The notes under the pieces: model-generated | The model's input: only the letters and a program-made list of their open reading frames with translations | Told to the model about the DNA's origin: nothing | Databases searched by the model: none | Source of the DNA: Acidobacteriota bacterium | GTDB taxonomy: Bacteria > Acidobacteriota > Terriglobia > Terriglobales > Acidobacteriaceae | Reading direction: 5' to 3' | Assembly (NCBI GenBank): GCA_021780415.1 | Contig: JAJXYW010000145.1 | Span: forward strand, 1-6,716 | Length of the DNA stretch: 6,716 nucleotides | Shown: positions 1 to 6,716 of the stretch, piece by piece | How the letters are laid out: each line of letters opens with the position of its first letter | How positions within the stretch are numbered: the stretch's first letter is position 1 | Program-made: the position numbers and the translations under genes

Positions 1-39
1 AAATCCCCTCAATCATCCCTGCGTCCAGCCACCAGCCCC

Positions 40-1200
40 TCAACGGCCCTCGGTCGAGTCCGGACGGTGAAACTGTGCCGGCTTATTCTGCGGAGCCAGG
101 TGCAGGCTCAAGAACTCCACCTCCACCGCCGCCGGTTTCCCCCGCAGCACCCGGAACCACGCCCGCCCAAACCCCAGAAACAACCCCAGCAGCACCGCCC
201 CGGCCCCCAGCACCCCGGACAGGATCGCAATGTTCTCCAGCAGCGTAAACGTCTGAGCCGCCACCACTTTAAACGGTGGATGCACATCCTGATTGAACGC
301 CAGTTGCGACAGATGGATACCCCCAACCATCCGTTCGGCCTCCTCCGGCGCAAAGCTGCCCGTCGCCAGCAGCACCAGCGAGCCCTCCCGCCGCAGCTTC
401 GTATTCGGCCCCTTCACCTGCGACAGCTCATCCCGCACCACGGCCGCCTGATTCTCCGCAATCGTCGGCGTCGGGTACAGCAGCAGCGTCAGCGTCTCCT
501 TTCCCCGCGCGTCGTCATACAGCGCCGTCACCGCCTCGGCCTCCATCTTCCAGCCCAGCGACCCCGCCGGCAGCACGCCCCCCTCGGCCGCATAGCTCAC
601 CGGCCCCAGCGCATACCGCAGCCCACCCTCCACCAGCCCCTTCGCCGGCGCCAGCGTCGGCAGCATCGGCGCCATCCCCGAGTTCCCAAAAACCTTCGGC
701 ATCGCATCGGCCAGCGGCTTCAGCGCGGCCACGTCCGTCGCCGTCACCTCGCCTCCAAAGTTCGCCAGCACCAAAGACTTGCCCACCACAAACAGCACCG
801 CGCCATCCCCCACGGCGTCTTCAACTCCCAACTCCTTGCCCGCCTTCATCCCCGGCCGTTCCACCAGCGTGAACGCACTATCGGCGCCTGTCTTGTCTCC
901 AAACTCAATCGCCTCGACGTGCACCACGCGCCCCGCTCGCGCATACTCGGCCACCTTGGACCGCTGCTCCCCGCACTCGGCCAGCGCCTCCTTGCTCACG
1001 CTCGCCAGCGAGAAGCCGGACGTCGCTCCCACCGCAGCCGCCCGTGTCCACTCCCCAAACTTCGCTGGCAGCAGCGGAGCACTCGGCTCCATCAGCGTCA
1101 CCGACGTCTGAGCCACCAACCGCACATCCGACCCCGCCGCCAGCCCCAGCGCCAGCAATCCCAGCGCCACCCCTCGTTTTGTCCCTAAACCCAAGCACAT
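40..1200 (-). CDS. Exported single-pass membrane protein of unknown function, probable DUF6599 family
   Basis: 386 residues, function unknown. The N-terminus looks like a Sec signal peptide: K8 and R9, then a hydrophobic stretch at about 11-23 (VALGLLALGLAAG), with cleavage likely before about residue 32. The body (about 40-320) has no cysteine cluster or enzyme motif that I recognise. A second hydrophobic segment at about 323-344 (from NIAIL to FLGF) is followed by basic residues (R346, R350, R353, K355). This predicts a type I topology: periplasmic body, one membrane anchor, short cytoplasmic tail of about 40 residues. The body seems to hold two related halves (about 77-168 and 213-296). 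The ATG at 1198-1200 is the first start after an in-frame TAG at 1213-1215, and no clear Shine-Dalgarno precedes it. The stop is TGA at 40-42. The DUF6599 name comes from overall resemblance to acidobacterial proteins, recalled and not searched. The reading frame itself is well supported. Confidence 0.8.
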   Translation of the reverse strand: MCLGLGTKRGVALGLLALGLAAGSDVRLVAQTSVTLMEPSAPLLPAKFGEWTRAAAVGATSGFSLASVSKEALAECGEQRSKVAEYARAGRVVHVEAIEFGDKTGADSAFTLVERPGMKAGKELGVEDAVGDGAVLFVVGKSLVLANFGGEVTATDVAALKPLADAMPKVFGNSGMAPMLPTLAPAKGLVEGGLRYALGPVSYAAEGGVLPAGSLGWKMEAEAVTALYDDARGKETLTLLLYPTPTIAENQAAVVRDELSQVKGPNTKLRREGSLVLLATGSFAPEEAERMVGGIHLSQLAFNQDVHPPFKVVAAQTFTLLENIAILSGVLGAGAVLLGLFLGFGRAWFRVLRGKPAAVEVEFLSLHLAPQNKPAQFHRPDSTEGR

Positions 1201-1284
1201 ACAAGGCCCAGACTACACCAACCACCCAAACGTGAGCACGCCCCCACCTACCGCGCAGACACTCTTGCGATAACTCATCTCCAG
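1201..1284. other. Leader of the DUF6599-like gene, nothing recognised
   Basis: This is the part of the 283-bp intergenic gap nearest the start of the DUF6599-like gene, so any promoter and ribosome binding site for that gene should lie here or within the repeats to its right. On the minus strand no AGGAGG-like site sits 5-12 bases before the ATG, and no convincing -35/-10 pair stands out. The nearest -10-like string is TTATCG, at 1268-1273, without a good -35 partner. Confidence 0.4.
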
Positions 1285-1340
1285 CCGTCGTCCAGGCTCA
1301 CCCCTCGCCATCATCCAGGTTCACCCCTTGCCGTCATCCA
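1285..1340. repeat. 23-bp tandem repeat, about 2.4 units
   Basis: Two full 23-bp units lie head to tail at 1285-1307 and 1308-1330, differing at four positions. Each starts CCRTCRTCCAGG and ends CACCCCTYG. A third, partial unit begins at 1331 (CCGTCATCCAG) and runs directly into the dispersed element at 1333-1399. The array therefore looks like local amplification of the head of that element. It contains no gene and no known function is suggested. Confidence 0.7.
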
Positions 1341-1399
1341 GAGCGAAGCGAAGGATCTCCGTATTTGCCTTTGCTCTTGCCTTTGCTCTTGCTTTTCTG
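1333..1399. repeat. Dispersed intergenic element, copy A
   Basis: On the plus strand the core reads GTCATCCAGAGCGAAGCG followed by AAGGATCTCCGTATT, then a degenerate hexamer tail of about five units (TTTGCC, TTTGCT, CTTGCC and so on, 1364-1393). The core shares nearly all of its bases with copy C (3998 onward), including AAGGATCTCCGTATT, and resembles copy B. It is imperfectly self-complementary: ATCC pairs with GGAT around GCGAAGC (1343-1349), a heptamer known to form an unusually stable DNA mini-hairpin. I infer a REP-like dispersed repeat. The family name is not known to me. Confidence 0.75.
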
Positions 1400-1402
1400 G
1401 TT

Positions 1403-1475
1403 GTCATTCCGCAGCGCAGCGGAGGAATCTGCTGTTGCTCTTGCTTTTGCCGTTGCCTTTGCTAAAAGCTAGCTA
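1403..1475. repeat. Dispersed intergenic element, copy B
   Basis: The core GTCATTCCGCAGCGCAGCGG is followed by AGGAATCTGCT, and then hexamers GTTGCT, CTTGCT, TTTGCC and onward (1434-1463). The inner part can fold as a seven-pair stem (CCGC with GCGG, ATT with AAT) carrying a 3-base bulge around a 6-base loop. The hexamer tail ends only about 20 bases beyond the amidase stop codon. The palindrome AGCTAGCT (1467-1474) closes the element. It has the same orientation as copies A and C. There is no U-rich tract as in an intrinsic terminator. Confidence 0.75.
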
Positions 1476-1483
1476 CCACCCAC

Positions 1484-3868
1484 CTACCTGGCCGCCTGCT
1501 CCACGGTCCGCACCCTCGGCTTCTCCCCATTGATCGCCTCAGCATACCGCGCGACGCCCTGATACAGGCTCTCGGCCACGCGCTCGCGATACGCTCCCGT
1601 CTCCAGCTTCATCGCATCATCCGGATTCGTCACAAAGCTGATCTCCGCCAGGATCGACGGCATATTCGCTCCAATCAGCACCACAAACGGAGCCTTCTTC
1701 ACCCCCCGATTCCGCATCTCCGGATTTCCCTTCCGCAGCCCCCCATACAGCGACGCATCCACATCGCTGGCCAACTCCTTCGACTCATCAATTTTGTCCT
1801 TCAGCGCAATCTTCTTCACCAGGTCGCTCAGCTCATGCACGCTCTCAGTCGAGACCGCGTTCTCCCTACTCGCCACCCGCATCGCCTCCGGGTCGCTCGT
1901 AAAGTTCAGGTAGTACACCTCCACCCCCCGCGCGCTCTCATCCGTCGAGCTGTTCGCATGGATGCTGATAAACAGGTCCGCCTGCGCCTTGTTCGCAATC
2001 GCCGTCCGCGTCTCCAGCGGAATAAATGTGTCATCGGCGCGCGTATACACAATCTCCGCGCCCAGCCGGTCATGCAGCAGCTTACCCAGCCGCAGCGCCA
2101 CATCCAGCACCACATCCTTCTCCTCAATCCCTCCCGCGCCCAGGGTCCCCGAGTCATGCCCGCCATGTCCCGCATCAATCACAATCCGCCCAATCTTCAA
2201 CCCCAGCGCCCTCATCAACGACGTCTCACCATCCGCCGTCGGCGGCGCAACCGTCGCCGGCTCGCCCTTCACCTCCGCGCCAGCCGCCACGCCCGGGTGC
2301 CCCACCCTCGCCAACGTCCCGTCGTCGCCAACCGGGGACGCACTCCCCGCCTTCCGTCTCGACCGCGCCCCATAGTGCGCCCCACTCGACGCATCCACCC
2401 TGCTCGTCTCCGCAATCGGCTTCGACGTCGGCCTGCGCGTAGCCTCCACCATCCCCGGCTGGTCGCTCACCGCCGCCACCTCATTGCCCATATCGGCCGA
2501 GCTATTCATCACCGTATTCGGCACCGGCCGCGCCACCGTCGGCTTCGACGAGATCACCACCCGCGGCTGCGCCACAACCTTCGCCGCACCGCCCCGATCC
2601 GTCCCCCGCGCCGGCAGCCCAAAGCTCGCACTCCCATCCGTCACCGGCATCGGCGGCAAACTCGACACCTCCACCGGCGCACTCACCGCCGCCGGTCCCG
2701 CCACCGCAGGCCCCGTCGCCGCAGACCCCGTCGCCGCAGCATCCCCAGTCGCCGCACTCTCTACGCCCTGCTCCTTACCCTCTGCCCCCTGCCGCCCATG
2801 AATATCAATAATCAGCCGATACGGATTCGGCAGCAAAAACGCCGAGTACTCCGCCACCTGGTGCACATCCAGCACCACTCGCGTCACATGGTCAGAGAAC
2901 TGCGCCGCACGCACCCTCTCCAGAAACCCATCATCGGTCACATTGAAGCTCTTGCCCACCAACTCCGGCGCCAGCCGCGCATGTTCCACGTCAAAGAAGA
3001 TCCGGTCCGGATTCTCCACCCGCGCCGCGGCATACTTCACCGCCTCCCCCGGAGCCACATTCAAATCAATTGCCACGCGCGTATAACTCGCCGTCGACCA
3101 ATGCCGAATCCCGGTCACCACCGCCAGCGGCCCCGTCGGTTTTACCGCCTGCACCTCCGCGTGCCCCGCATCCGGCTTCTGGGCTGCCGATATGTCGGCA
3201 ACCATCCCCGCGTGCCCCACCCCTCGCCCCTGCGAAGCAGGCGCAGCCTCAGCTTTCCCCGCATCTTGCTTCTGAGATGTAGGCGTACCGGAAACCACCA
3301 CCCCGCGCGCATACTGCGGATAATCCCCGGCCAGCTCCGCCCTCACCTTCGCCGCCTCTTCTGCATCCTGCGGCCCCAGCAACGTCAACGCTTTCTCCAA
3401 GGCCTCGGGAGCCAGCGTCCCATCCGGATACGCCTTGGCTAAATACTCATACTGTCCTGCCGCATCATGCAGGCTCTTCTTATCGCCAAACTCGCGCCCC
3501 TGCTCCGCCAGCAACTCCGCAACCTGGGCCACAGCCTCCGCCGCATGCTTGTCCCCCGGATTCGCATGATAGATCGAGCGAAATTGATTCATCACCCGCG
3601 CATACTCCTGCCGCGTATGAGTCCTCTTCGGCTCTGCCTCAAACCGCTCCCGAGCCGCCACCGCCGCATCCCACCCCGACGCCTCCGCCCGCGTCTTCGC
3701 CGTCAGGTCCGCCCCAGTCTCCGCCGCCTTCCCCACCCGCGTCGCGCCCACCATCGAGCCCGCGCTCCCGCAACACAATCCCACCCAGGCCACCGCGCTC
3801 CACCAGCCGCAGCCCCAACGCTTCCCCCCGACATGGACAACACTGCTCCGCAAGAGACCCATACCCAT
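1484..3868 (-). CDS. N-acetylmuramoyl-L-alanine amidase, AmiC type (TPR-like + AMIN + Amidase_3)
   Basis: 794 residues. The predicted zinc enzyme cleaves the amide bond between N-acetylmuramic acid and L-alanine of peptidoglycan in the periplasm, the step used to split septal wall during division. Order of parts: a signal-peptide-like N-terminus (K16, R17, then hydrophobic residues to about 41); a helical, TPR-like region (about 66-186); a first low-complexity linker (about 190-245); an AMIN domain (about 248-358), which in this family targets the enzyme to peptidoglycan or the septum; a long Ala/Pro/Thr/Val-rich linker (about 360-550); and Amidase_3 (about 557-780). The zinc ligands are visible: H568 in DAGHGG, E583 in GIEEKD and H637 in SIHAN. 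The catalytic glutamate E742 is in ILAEISFVTN, so the enzyme should be active. It is much longer than E. coli AmiC (about 417 residues, from memory) because of the TPR-like part and linkers. The start at 3866-3868 lacks a strong Shine-Dalgarno. Met3 is equally plausible, while Met39 would remove the export signal. The stop is TAG at 1484-1486. Confidence 0.93.
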   Translation of the reverse strand: MGMGLLRSSVVHVGGKRWGCGWWSAVAWVGLCCGSAGSMVGATRVGKAAETGADLTAKTRAEASGWDAAVAARERFEAEPKRTHTRQEYARVMNQFRSIYHANPGDKHAAEAVAQVAELLAEQGREFGDKKSLHDAAGQYEYLAKAYPDGTLAPEALEKALTLLGPQDAEEAAKVRAELAGDYPQYARGVVVSGTPTSQKQDAGKAEAAPASQGRGVGHAGMVADISAAQKPDAGHAEVQAVKPTGPLAVVTGIRHWSTASYTRVAIDLNVAPGEAVKYAAARVENPDRIFFDVEHARLAPELVGKSFNVTDDGFLERVRAAQFSDHVTRVVLDVHQVAEYSAFLLPNPYRLIIDIHGRQGAEGKEQGVESAATGDAAATGSAATGPAVAGPAAVSAPVEVSSLPPMPVTDGSASFGLPARGTDRGGAAKVVAQPRVVISSKPTVARPVPNTVMNSSADMGNEVAAVSDQPGMVEATRRPTSKPIAETSRVDASSGAHYGARSRRKAGSASPVGDDGTLARVGHPGVAAGAEVKGEPATVAPPTADGETSLMRALGLKIGRIVIDAGHGGHDSGTLGAGGIEEKDVVLDVALRLGKLLHDRLGAEIVYTRADDTFIPLETRTAIANKAQADLFISIHANSSTDESARGVEVYYLNFTSDPEAMRVASRENAVSTESVHELSDLVKKIALKDKIDESKELASDVDASLYGGLRKGNPEMRNRGVKKAPFVVLIGANMPSILAEISFVTNPDDAMKLETGAYRERVAESLYQGVARYAEAINGEKPRVRTVEQAAR
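2691..2753. repeat. 15-bp in-frame tandem repeat in the amidase linker
   Basis: Four adjacent units lie at 2691-2705, 2706-2720, 2721-2735 and 2736-2753 (the last with 3 extra bases). Two read GCAGGCCCCGTCGCC and GCAGACCCCGTCGCC. Because 15 and 18 are multiples of three the reading frame is kept. On the minus strand they encode repeats of the type AATGx (SAATGP, AATGS, AATGDA) at residues about 372-393. This is the disordered spacer between AMIN and the catalytic domain, where length change by slippage would be tolerated. Confidence 0.8.
3164..3280. repeat. Hairpin-rich repeat block inside the first amidase linker
   Basis: A related block of about 23 bp occurs twice, 93 bp apart: CCCCGCATCCGGCTTCTGGG from 3164 and CCCCGCATCTTGCTTCTGAG from 3257. 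In the protein this gives the matching strings QKPDAGHAE and QKQDAGKAE. Three inverted repeats lie in the same block: TGCCGA-TATG-TCGGCA (3185-3200), CCTGC-GAA-GCAGG (3229-3241) and CATCT/AGATG (3262-3279). The span encodes only linker, between the TPR-like and AMIN regions. It looks like an intergenic palindromic element that has become coding, which is an inference. Confidence 0.6.
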
Positions 3869-3990
3869 TTAAGTGTAGGTTCCAACCCCACCCCAGCCCC
3901 TGTGAATCCCCCAAAGGTATCGCCGCGAATACCCTCAGTTTTCCAACGCAGCCCCTCGCGCCTATCCACTCACCCTCGCCGCTACCATCT
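3869..3990. promoter_or_regulatory. Upstream region of the amidase gene, no clear promoter
   Basis: This stretch precedes the amidase start and is the likely place for its promoter if it is not transcribed from alaS. On the minus strand TTGGAA (3939-3944) could be a -35 element, but the best -10-like string, GATACC, is 19 bases further on and weak. Directly before the ATG the minus strand reads GGAACCTACACTTAA, without a good Shine-Dalgarno. No operator-like inverted repeat was seen. Confidence 0.25.
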
Positions 3991-4066
3991 CCCCGCCGTC
4001 ATCCACAGCGCAGCGAAGGATCTCCGTATTGGCCCTGCCTTTGCTGTTGCCCTTGCCAGCATCTAG
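3991..4066. repeat. Dispersed intergenic element, copy C
   Basis: The shared segment starts CCCCGCCGTCATCCA and continues through AGCGCAGCG and AAGGATCTCCGTATT to the hexamers CCTGCC, TTTGCT, GTTGCC and CTTGCC (4034-4057), ending GCATCTAG. The match to copy A extends through the same 15-base block and the same order of core then tail, so common origin is very likely. It lies about 12 bases beyond the alaS stop codon, in the same orientation relative to the gene as copy B is to the amidase. Confidence 0.78.
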
Positions 4067-4078
4067 CCTCTAAAGCTT

Positions 4079-6716
4079 CTACCCCAGCAGCTCCCCCACC
4101 ACATCCTTCGCCTCCGCCAGCGCCTTATCCAAACCGGCAACATCGCTGCCTCCGGCCTCGGCCAGATCCGGCCGCCCGCCGCCCTTGCCGCCAACCTTCG
4201 CCGCAATCGCGCCCACAATCTTCCCTGCCTGCACGCGTCCAGTCAGGTCCTTACTCACCCCCACAATCAAGCTCACCTTACCATCCGGCGAAGCCGCACC
4301 CAACACCACCACCCCACTCCCCAGCTTCCCTCTCAGCTCATCCACCAGGTTCCGCATCTGCGCCTTATCCAGCGCATCGACCCGCAGGCTTAAAACCTTA
4401 ACCCCGCGAACCTCCACCGCCGAAGCCGCCGCGTCAGCCGTAGCCGCGCTCGCCGACTTCATCCGCAGCGTCTCCAACTCCCGCCTCAGCCTCTTCATCT
4501 CCTCTTCCTGATGCGCGACCCGCACCCGCAGCGCCTCCCCGCTCACCTCGCCCGTCCCCACAAACGACGACGCCACTCGCGCCACATCCGCATCCCGCCT
4601 GAACACTCCCAGCGCTCCCATCCCGGTCACGGCCTCCACGCGACGCACGCCACTCGCCACCGCGCCCTCGCCCATCAGCTTCACCAGCCCAATCTCCCCC
4701 GTCGCCCCCGTATGCGTTCCTCCGCACAGCTCCGTCGAGAACTCCCCAATCTTCACCACCCTTACCTTGTCCCCATACTTCTCGCCAAACAGCGCCATCG
4801 CTCCCAGCTCATGCACCGCCACATCAATCGGCACATCCACCATCGTCACCACCGGAGTATTCGCCAGCACCTGCGCATTCACAATCGACTCAATCTCGGC
4901 CAACTCCTCCTCGGCCACGCCAGCAAAGTGGCTGAAGTCAAACCGCAGCCGGCTGCGATCATTCAACGACCCCGCCTGCTTCACATGCGTCCCCAGCACC
5001 TGCCTTAGCGCCGCATGCAGCAGATGCGTCCCCGTATGGTTCCGCATCACGGCCGACCGCACCGCCCCATCCACCACCGCATCCACGGTATCCCCCACAG
5101 CAATCGTCTGCTTTGCCACCACCTGGTGCGCAAACACTCCCTGCACCGGCTTCTTGCATCCATTCACCTCGGCCACCACGCTCTGATGATCCCCCGCATA
5201 CAACCACCCCACATCCCCCACCTGCCCACCCGAGTCCGCATAGAAGCTCGTCGCATCGAGCACCACCTCACCCGTCTCGCCACTCTTCAGCGCCGACACC
5301 CCAACCCCATCCTTCACCAGCGCCAGCACCTTCGCGCCATCGACGCGCAGCGCGGTATACCCCTCAAACTCCGTCTTCTCCAACTCCCGATACACCGGCG
5401 CCGCCGTCTTCTGCGACCCACCCTTCCAACTAGCCCGCGCCCGCGCCTGCTCCTCTTCCTTCGCCCGCTCAAACCCCTCCATATCAAAGTCGATCCCAGC
5501 ATCGCGCGCCGCATCCACCATAAAATCCAACGGCATCCCGAACGTCTCGTACAGCCCAAACGCCAGCTTACCCGAGCGCAGCGTCTCCTCGGTCATATTG
5601 CGCAGCCCCAGCTCCAGCGTGCGCGCAAACTGTTCCTCCTCGGCCAGCACCACCTTCGCAACTCTCTCCGCGCTCTCCGCCAGCTCCGGATAAGCCGCCA
5701 CCATCTCATCCCTTACCGCAAACACCATCTCGTGCATAAACGGCTTCTCCTGCCCCAGCAGCCGCCCATGCCGAATCCCGCGCCGCAGAATCTTCCGCAG
5801 CACATACCCCCGCCCCTCATTGCTCGGCACCACCCCATCCGCAATCAGGAAAGTCGAAGCCCGCGCATGGTCCGCAATAATCCGCAGCGAAGCCGCGCCC
5901 TTCTCATCGCTCACCGCCAGATCCTCAATCTGAGAACTGACAACTGAGAACTGAGAACCCCCAAACCCCGTCAACTCCGCCGCCCGCTTCAACAGCGGTG
6001 TAAACAAATCACTCTCATAATTCGAGAGCTTCCCCTGCAACACGCAAGCAACCCGCTCCAACCCCATGCCCGTATCGATGCTCGGTTTCGGCAGCGGCGT
6101 CAACACCCCATCCGAACTCCGGTCGAACTGCATAAACACCAGATTCCAGATCTCCATATACCGCTGGTCATCTTCCGGAAACGGCCTGTCCTCGCCCGTC
6201 TCCGACGCCGCCAGCCCAAGGTCATAAAAGATCTCGCTACAAGGCCCGCAAGGCCCGGTATCGCCCATCTGCCAGAAGTTATCCTTCATCCCCATGGTGA
6301 AGATGCGCTCCTTCGGCACACCCGCCTCCACCCACAACCGCTCCGCCTCATCGTCTCTCGGAACGGTTCCCTGGCCCTCGAAGATCGTCACATACAGCCG
6401 GTCCTTATCAATCCCAAACCACTCCGGGCTCGTCAGCAACTCCCACGCAAACGCAATCGCATCTTTCTTGAAGTAGTCCCCAAACGAAAAATTCCCCAGC
6501 ATCTCAAAGAACGTGTGGTGCCGCCGCGTAAACCCGACGTTCTCCAGATCATTATGTTTCCCCCCCGCGCGCACGCACTTCTGCGACGATGCAGCCCGCG
6601 AATACTCCCGCGTCTCCGCCCCCAGAAATACATCCTTAAACTGATTCATCCCTGCATTGGTAAACAGCAGCGTCGGGTCATTCACCGGCACCAAACTCGA
6701 CGAGTGCACCCGCCGA
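4079..6716 (-). CDS. alaS: Alanyl-tRNA synthetase, 5' end cut by window edge
   Basis: The enzyme charges tRNA-Ala with alanine in the cytoplasm and hydrolyses mischarged Ser- and Gly-tRNA-Ala. Numbering is from the codon at 6707-6709. That codon is a GTG within the gene: the frame continues upstream with two Arg codons, matching the conserved segment before [17 protein letters not shown], so about 25-30 residues lie outside. The class II catalytic domain carries [20 protein letters not shown] (59-78), GMGLERV (214-220) and [17 protein letters not shown] (299-315). The editing domain has the zinc-type signature H558/H562 (RNHTGTH) and C662/H666 (CGGTH). A charged coiled-coil linker (about 725-752) leads to a C-Ala domain with the glycine-rich [15 protein letters not shown] (840-854). 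Total length would be near 900 residues, slightly above E. coli AlaS (876, from memory). The excess is partly an insert at about 250-273 that contains a DNA heptamer array. All key residues are present and the gene appears functional. The stop is TAG at 4079-4081. Confidence 0.98.
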   Translation of the reverse strand, partial: RRVHSSSLVPVNDPTLLFTNAGMNQFKDVFLGAETREYSRAASSQKCVRAGGKHNDLENVGFTRRHHTFFEMLGNFSFGDYFKKDAIAFAWELLTSPEWFGIDKDRLYVTIFEGQGTVPRDDEAERLWVEAGVPKERIFTMGMKDNFWQMGDTGPCGPCSEIFYDLGLAASETGEDRPFPEDDQRYMEIWNLVFMQFDRSSDGVLTPLPKPSIDTGMGLERVACVLQGKLSNYESDLFTPLLKRAAELTGFGGSQFSVVSSQIEDLAVSDEKGAASLRIIADHARASTFLIADGVVPSNEGRGYVLRKILRRGIRHGRLLGQEKPFMHEMVFAVRDEMVAAYPELAESAERVAKVVLAEEEQFARTLELGLRNMTEETLRSGKLAFGLYETFGMPLDFMVDAARDAGIDFDMEGFERAKEEEQARARASWKGGSQKTAAPVYRELEKTEFEGYTALRVDGAKVLALVKDGVGVSALKSGETGEVVLDATSFYADSGGQVGDVGWLYAGDHQSVVAEVNGCKKPVQGVFAHQVVAKQTIAVGDTVDAVVDGAVRSAVMRNHTGTHLLHAALRQVLGTHVKQAGSLNDRSRLRFDFSHFAGVAEEELAEIESIVNAQVLANTPVVTMVDVPIDVAVHELGAMALFGEKYGDKVRVVKIGEFSTELCGGTHTGATGEIGLVKLMGEGAVASGVRRVEAVTGMGALGVFRRDADVARVASSFVGTGEVSGEALRVRVAHQEEEMKRLRRELETLRMKSASAATADAAASAVEVRGVKVLSLRVDALDKAQMRNLVDELRGKLGSGVVVLGAASPDGKVSLIVGVSKDLTGRVQAGKIVGAIAAKVGGKGGGRPDLAEAGGSDVAGLDKALAEAKDVVGELLG
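5932..5959. repeat. Heptamer tandem array inside alaS
   Basis: Four consecutive 7-bp units occur on the plus strand: GAGAACT, GACAACT, GAGAACT and GAGAACC. Read in the alaS frame they encode about residues 251-260 ([10 protein letters not shown]), at the junction before the conserved SLRIIADH segment. A 7-bp unit is not a codon multiple, so the array shifts frame from unit to unit and would not arise from selection on the protein. Heptameric short tandem repeats are known from other bacteria, for example heterocystous cyanobacteria. Confidence 0.85.

Noticed and set aside
1403..1435. Intrinsic terminator after the amidase gene
   Set aside because: The stem is interrupted by a 3-base bulge and no run of T follows on the minus strand, so it is better called a repeat with a palindromic core.
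1285..1475. CRISPR array
   Set aside because: Units are 23 bp head to tail with no unique spacers, followed by unrelated hexamers, and no cas genes are nearby.
1835..3442. Long plus-strand open frame opposite the amidase (535 codons), and a similar one at 67-1188
   Set aside because: The products are extremely rich in Arg, His and Pro, show no domains, and lie opposite genes with clear family motifs or export signals. They are a by-product of high GC in the third codon position.
3766..3780. Lipoprotein signal in the amidase N-terminus (Cys32/Cys33)
   Set aside because: The residues before the cysteines (VGLCC) do not fit the usual lipobox, so an ordinary signal peptide or uncleaved anchor is more likely.
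5930..5960. Frameshift or assembly error in alaS at the heptamer array
   Set aside because: The frame is continuous on both sides, with conserved AlaS motifs before and after, so the array is accommodated in frame.
6707..6709. GTG as the start codon of alaS
   Set aside because: The frame stays open to the window edge with Arg codons upstream, and the conserved AlaS N-terminus requires about 25-30 more residues, so this is an internal valine.

Overview
The window looks like ordinary chromosomal DNA from a high-GC member of the Acidobacteriota, most likely class Terriglobia (a Granulicella/Edaphobacter/Terriglobus-like organism). This assignment is an inference. It rests on the DUF6599-type protein, the TPR-AMIN-Amidase_3 architecture, and dispersed intergenic repeats with (YTTGCY)n tails of a kind I associate with that group. 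No database search was possible.

All three genes lie on the minus strand, so they read from right to left. From 6716 to 4079 is alaS (alanyl-tRNA synthetase), which lacks only about its first 25-30 codons at the window edge. A 210-bp gap (3869-4078) follows, with one copy of a dispersed repeat close to the alaS stop. From 3868 to 1484 is an exported N-acetylmuramoyl-L-alanine amidase of the AmiC type, with a signal peptide, a TPR-like helical region, an AMIN domain, a long disordered linker and a catalytic Amidase_3 domain. A 283-bp gap (1201-1483) follows, with two more copies of the same repeat and a short 23-bp tandem repeat. From 1200 to 40 is a membrane-anchored exported protein of unknown function, probably DUF6599. 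Only 39 bp remain to its left, with nothing recognisable.

The genes do not form an obvious pathway: one acts in translation, one in cell-wall cleavage during division, and one is an unknown envelope protein. The gaps of 200-300 bp do not suggest translational coupling. Co-transcription is possible but cannot be shown from the sequence. No RNA genes, CRISPR arrays, insertion sequences or clear promoters or intrinsic terminators were found.

I see no new multi-gene system here. The most interesting signal is repeat biology. Short repeats sit just after stop codons in both gaps, and repeat-like DNA also appears inside genes in frame: a heptamer array within essential alaS, and a hairpin-rich block plus a 15-bp tandem array in the non-domain linkers of the amidase.
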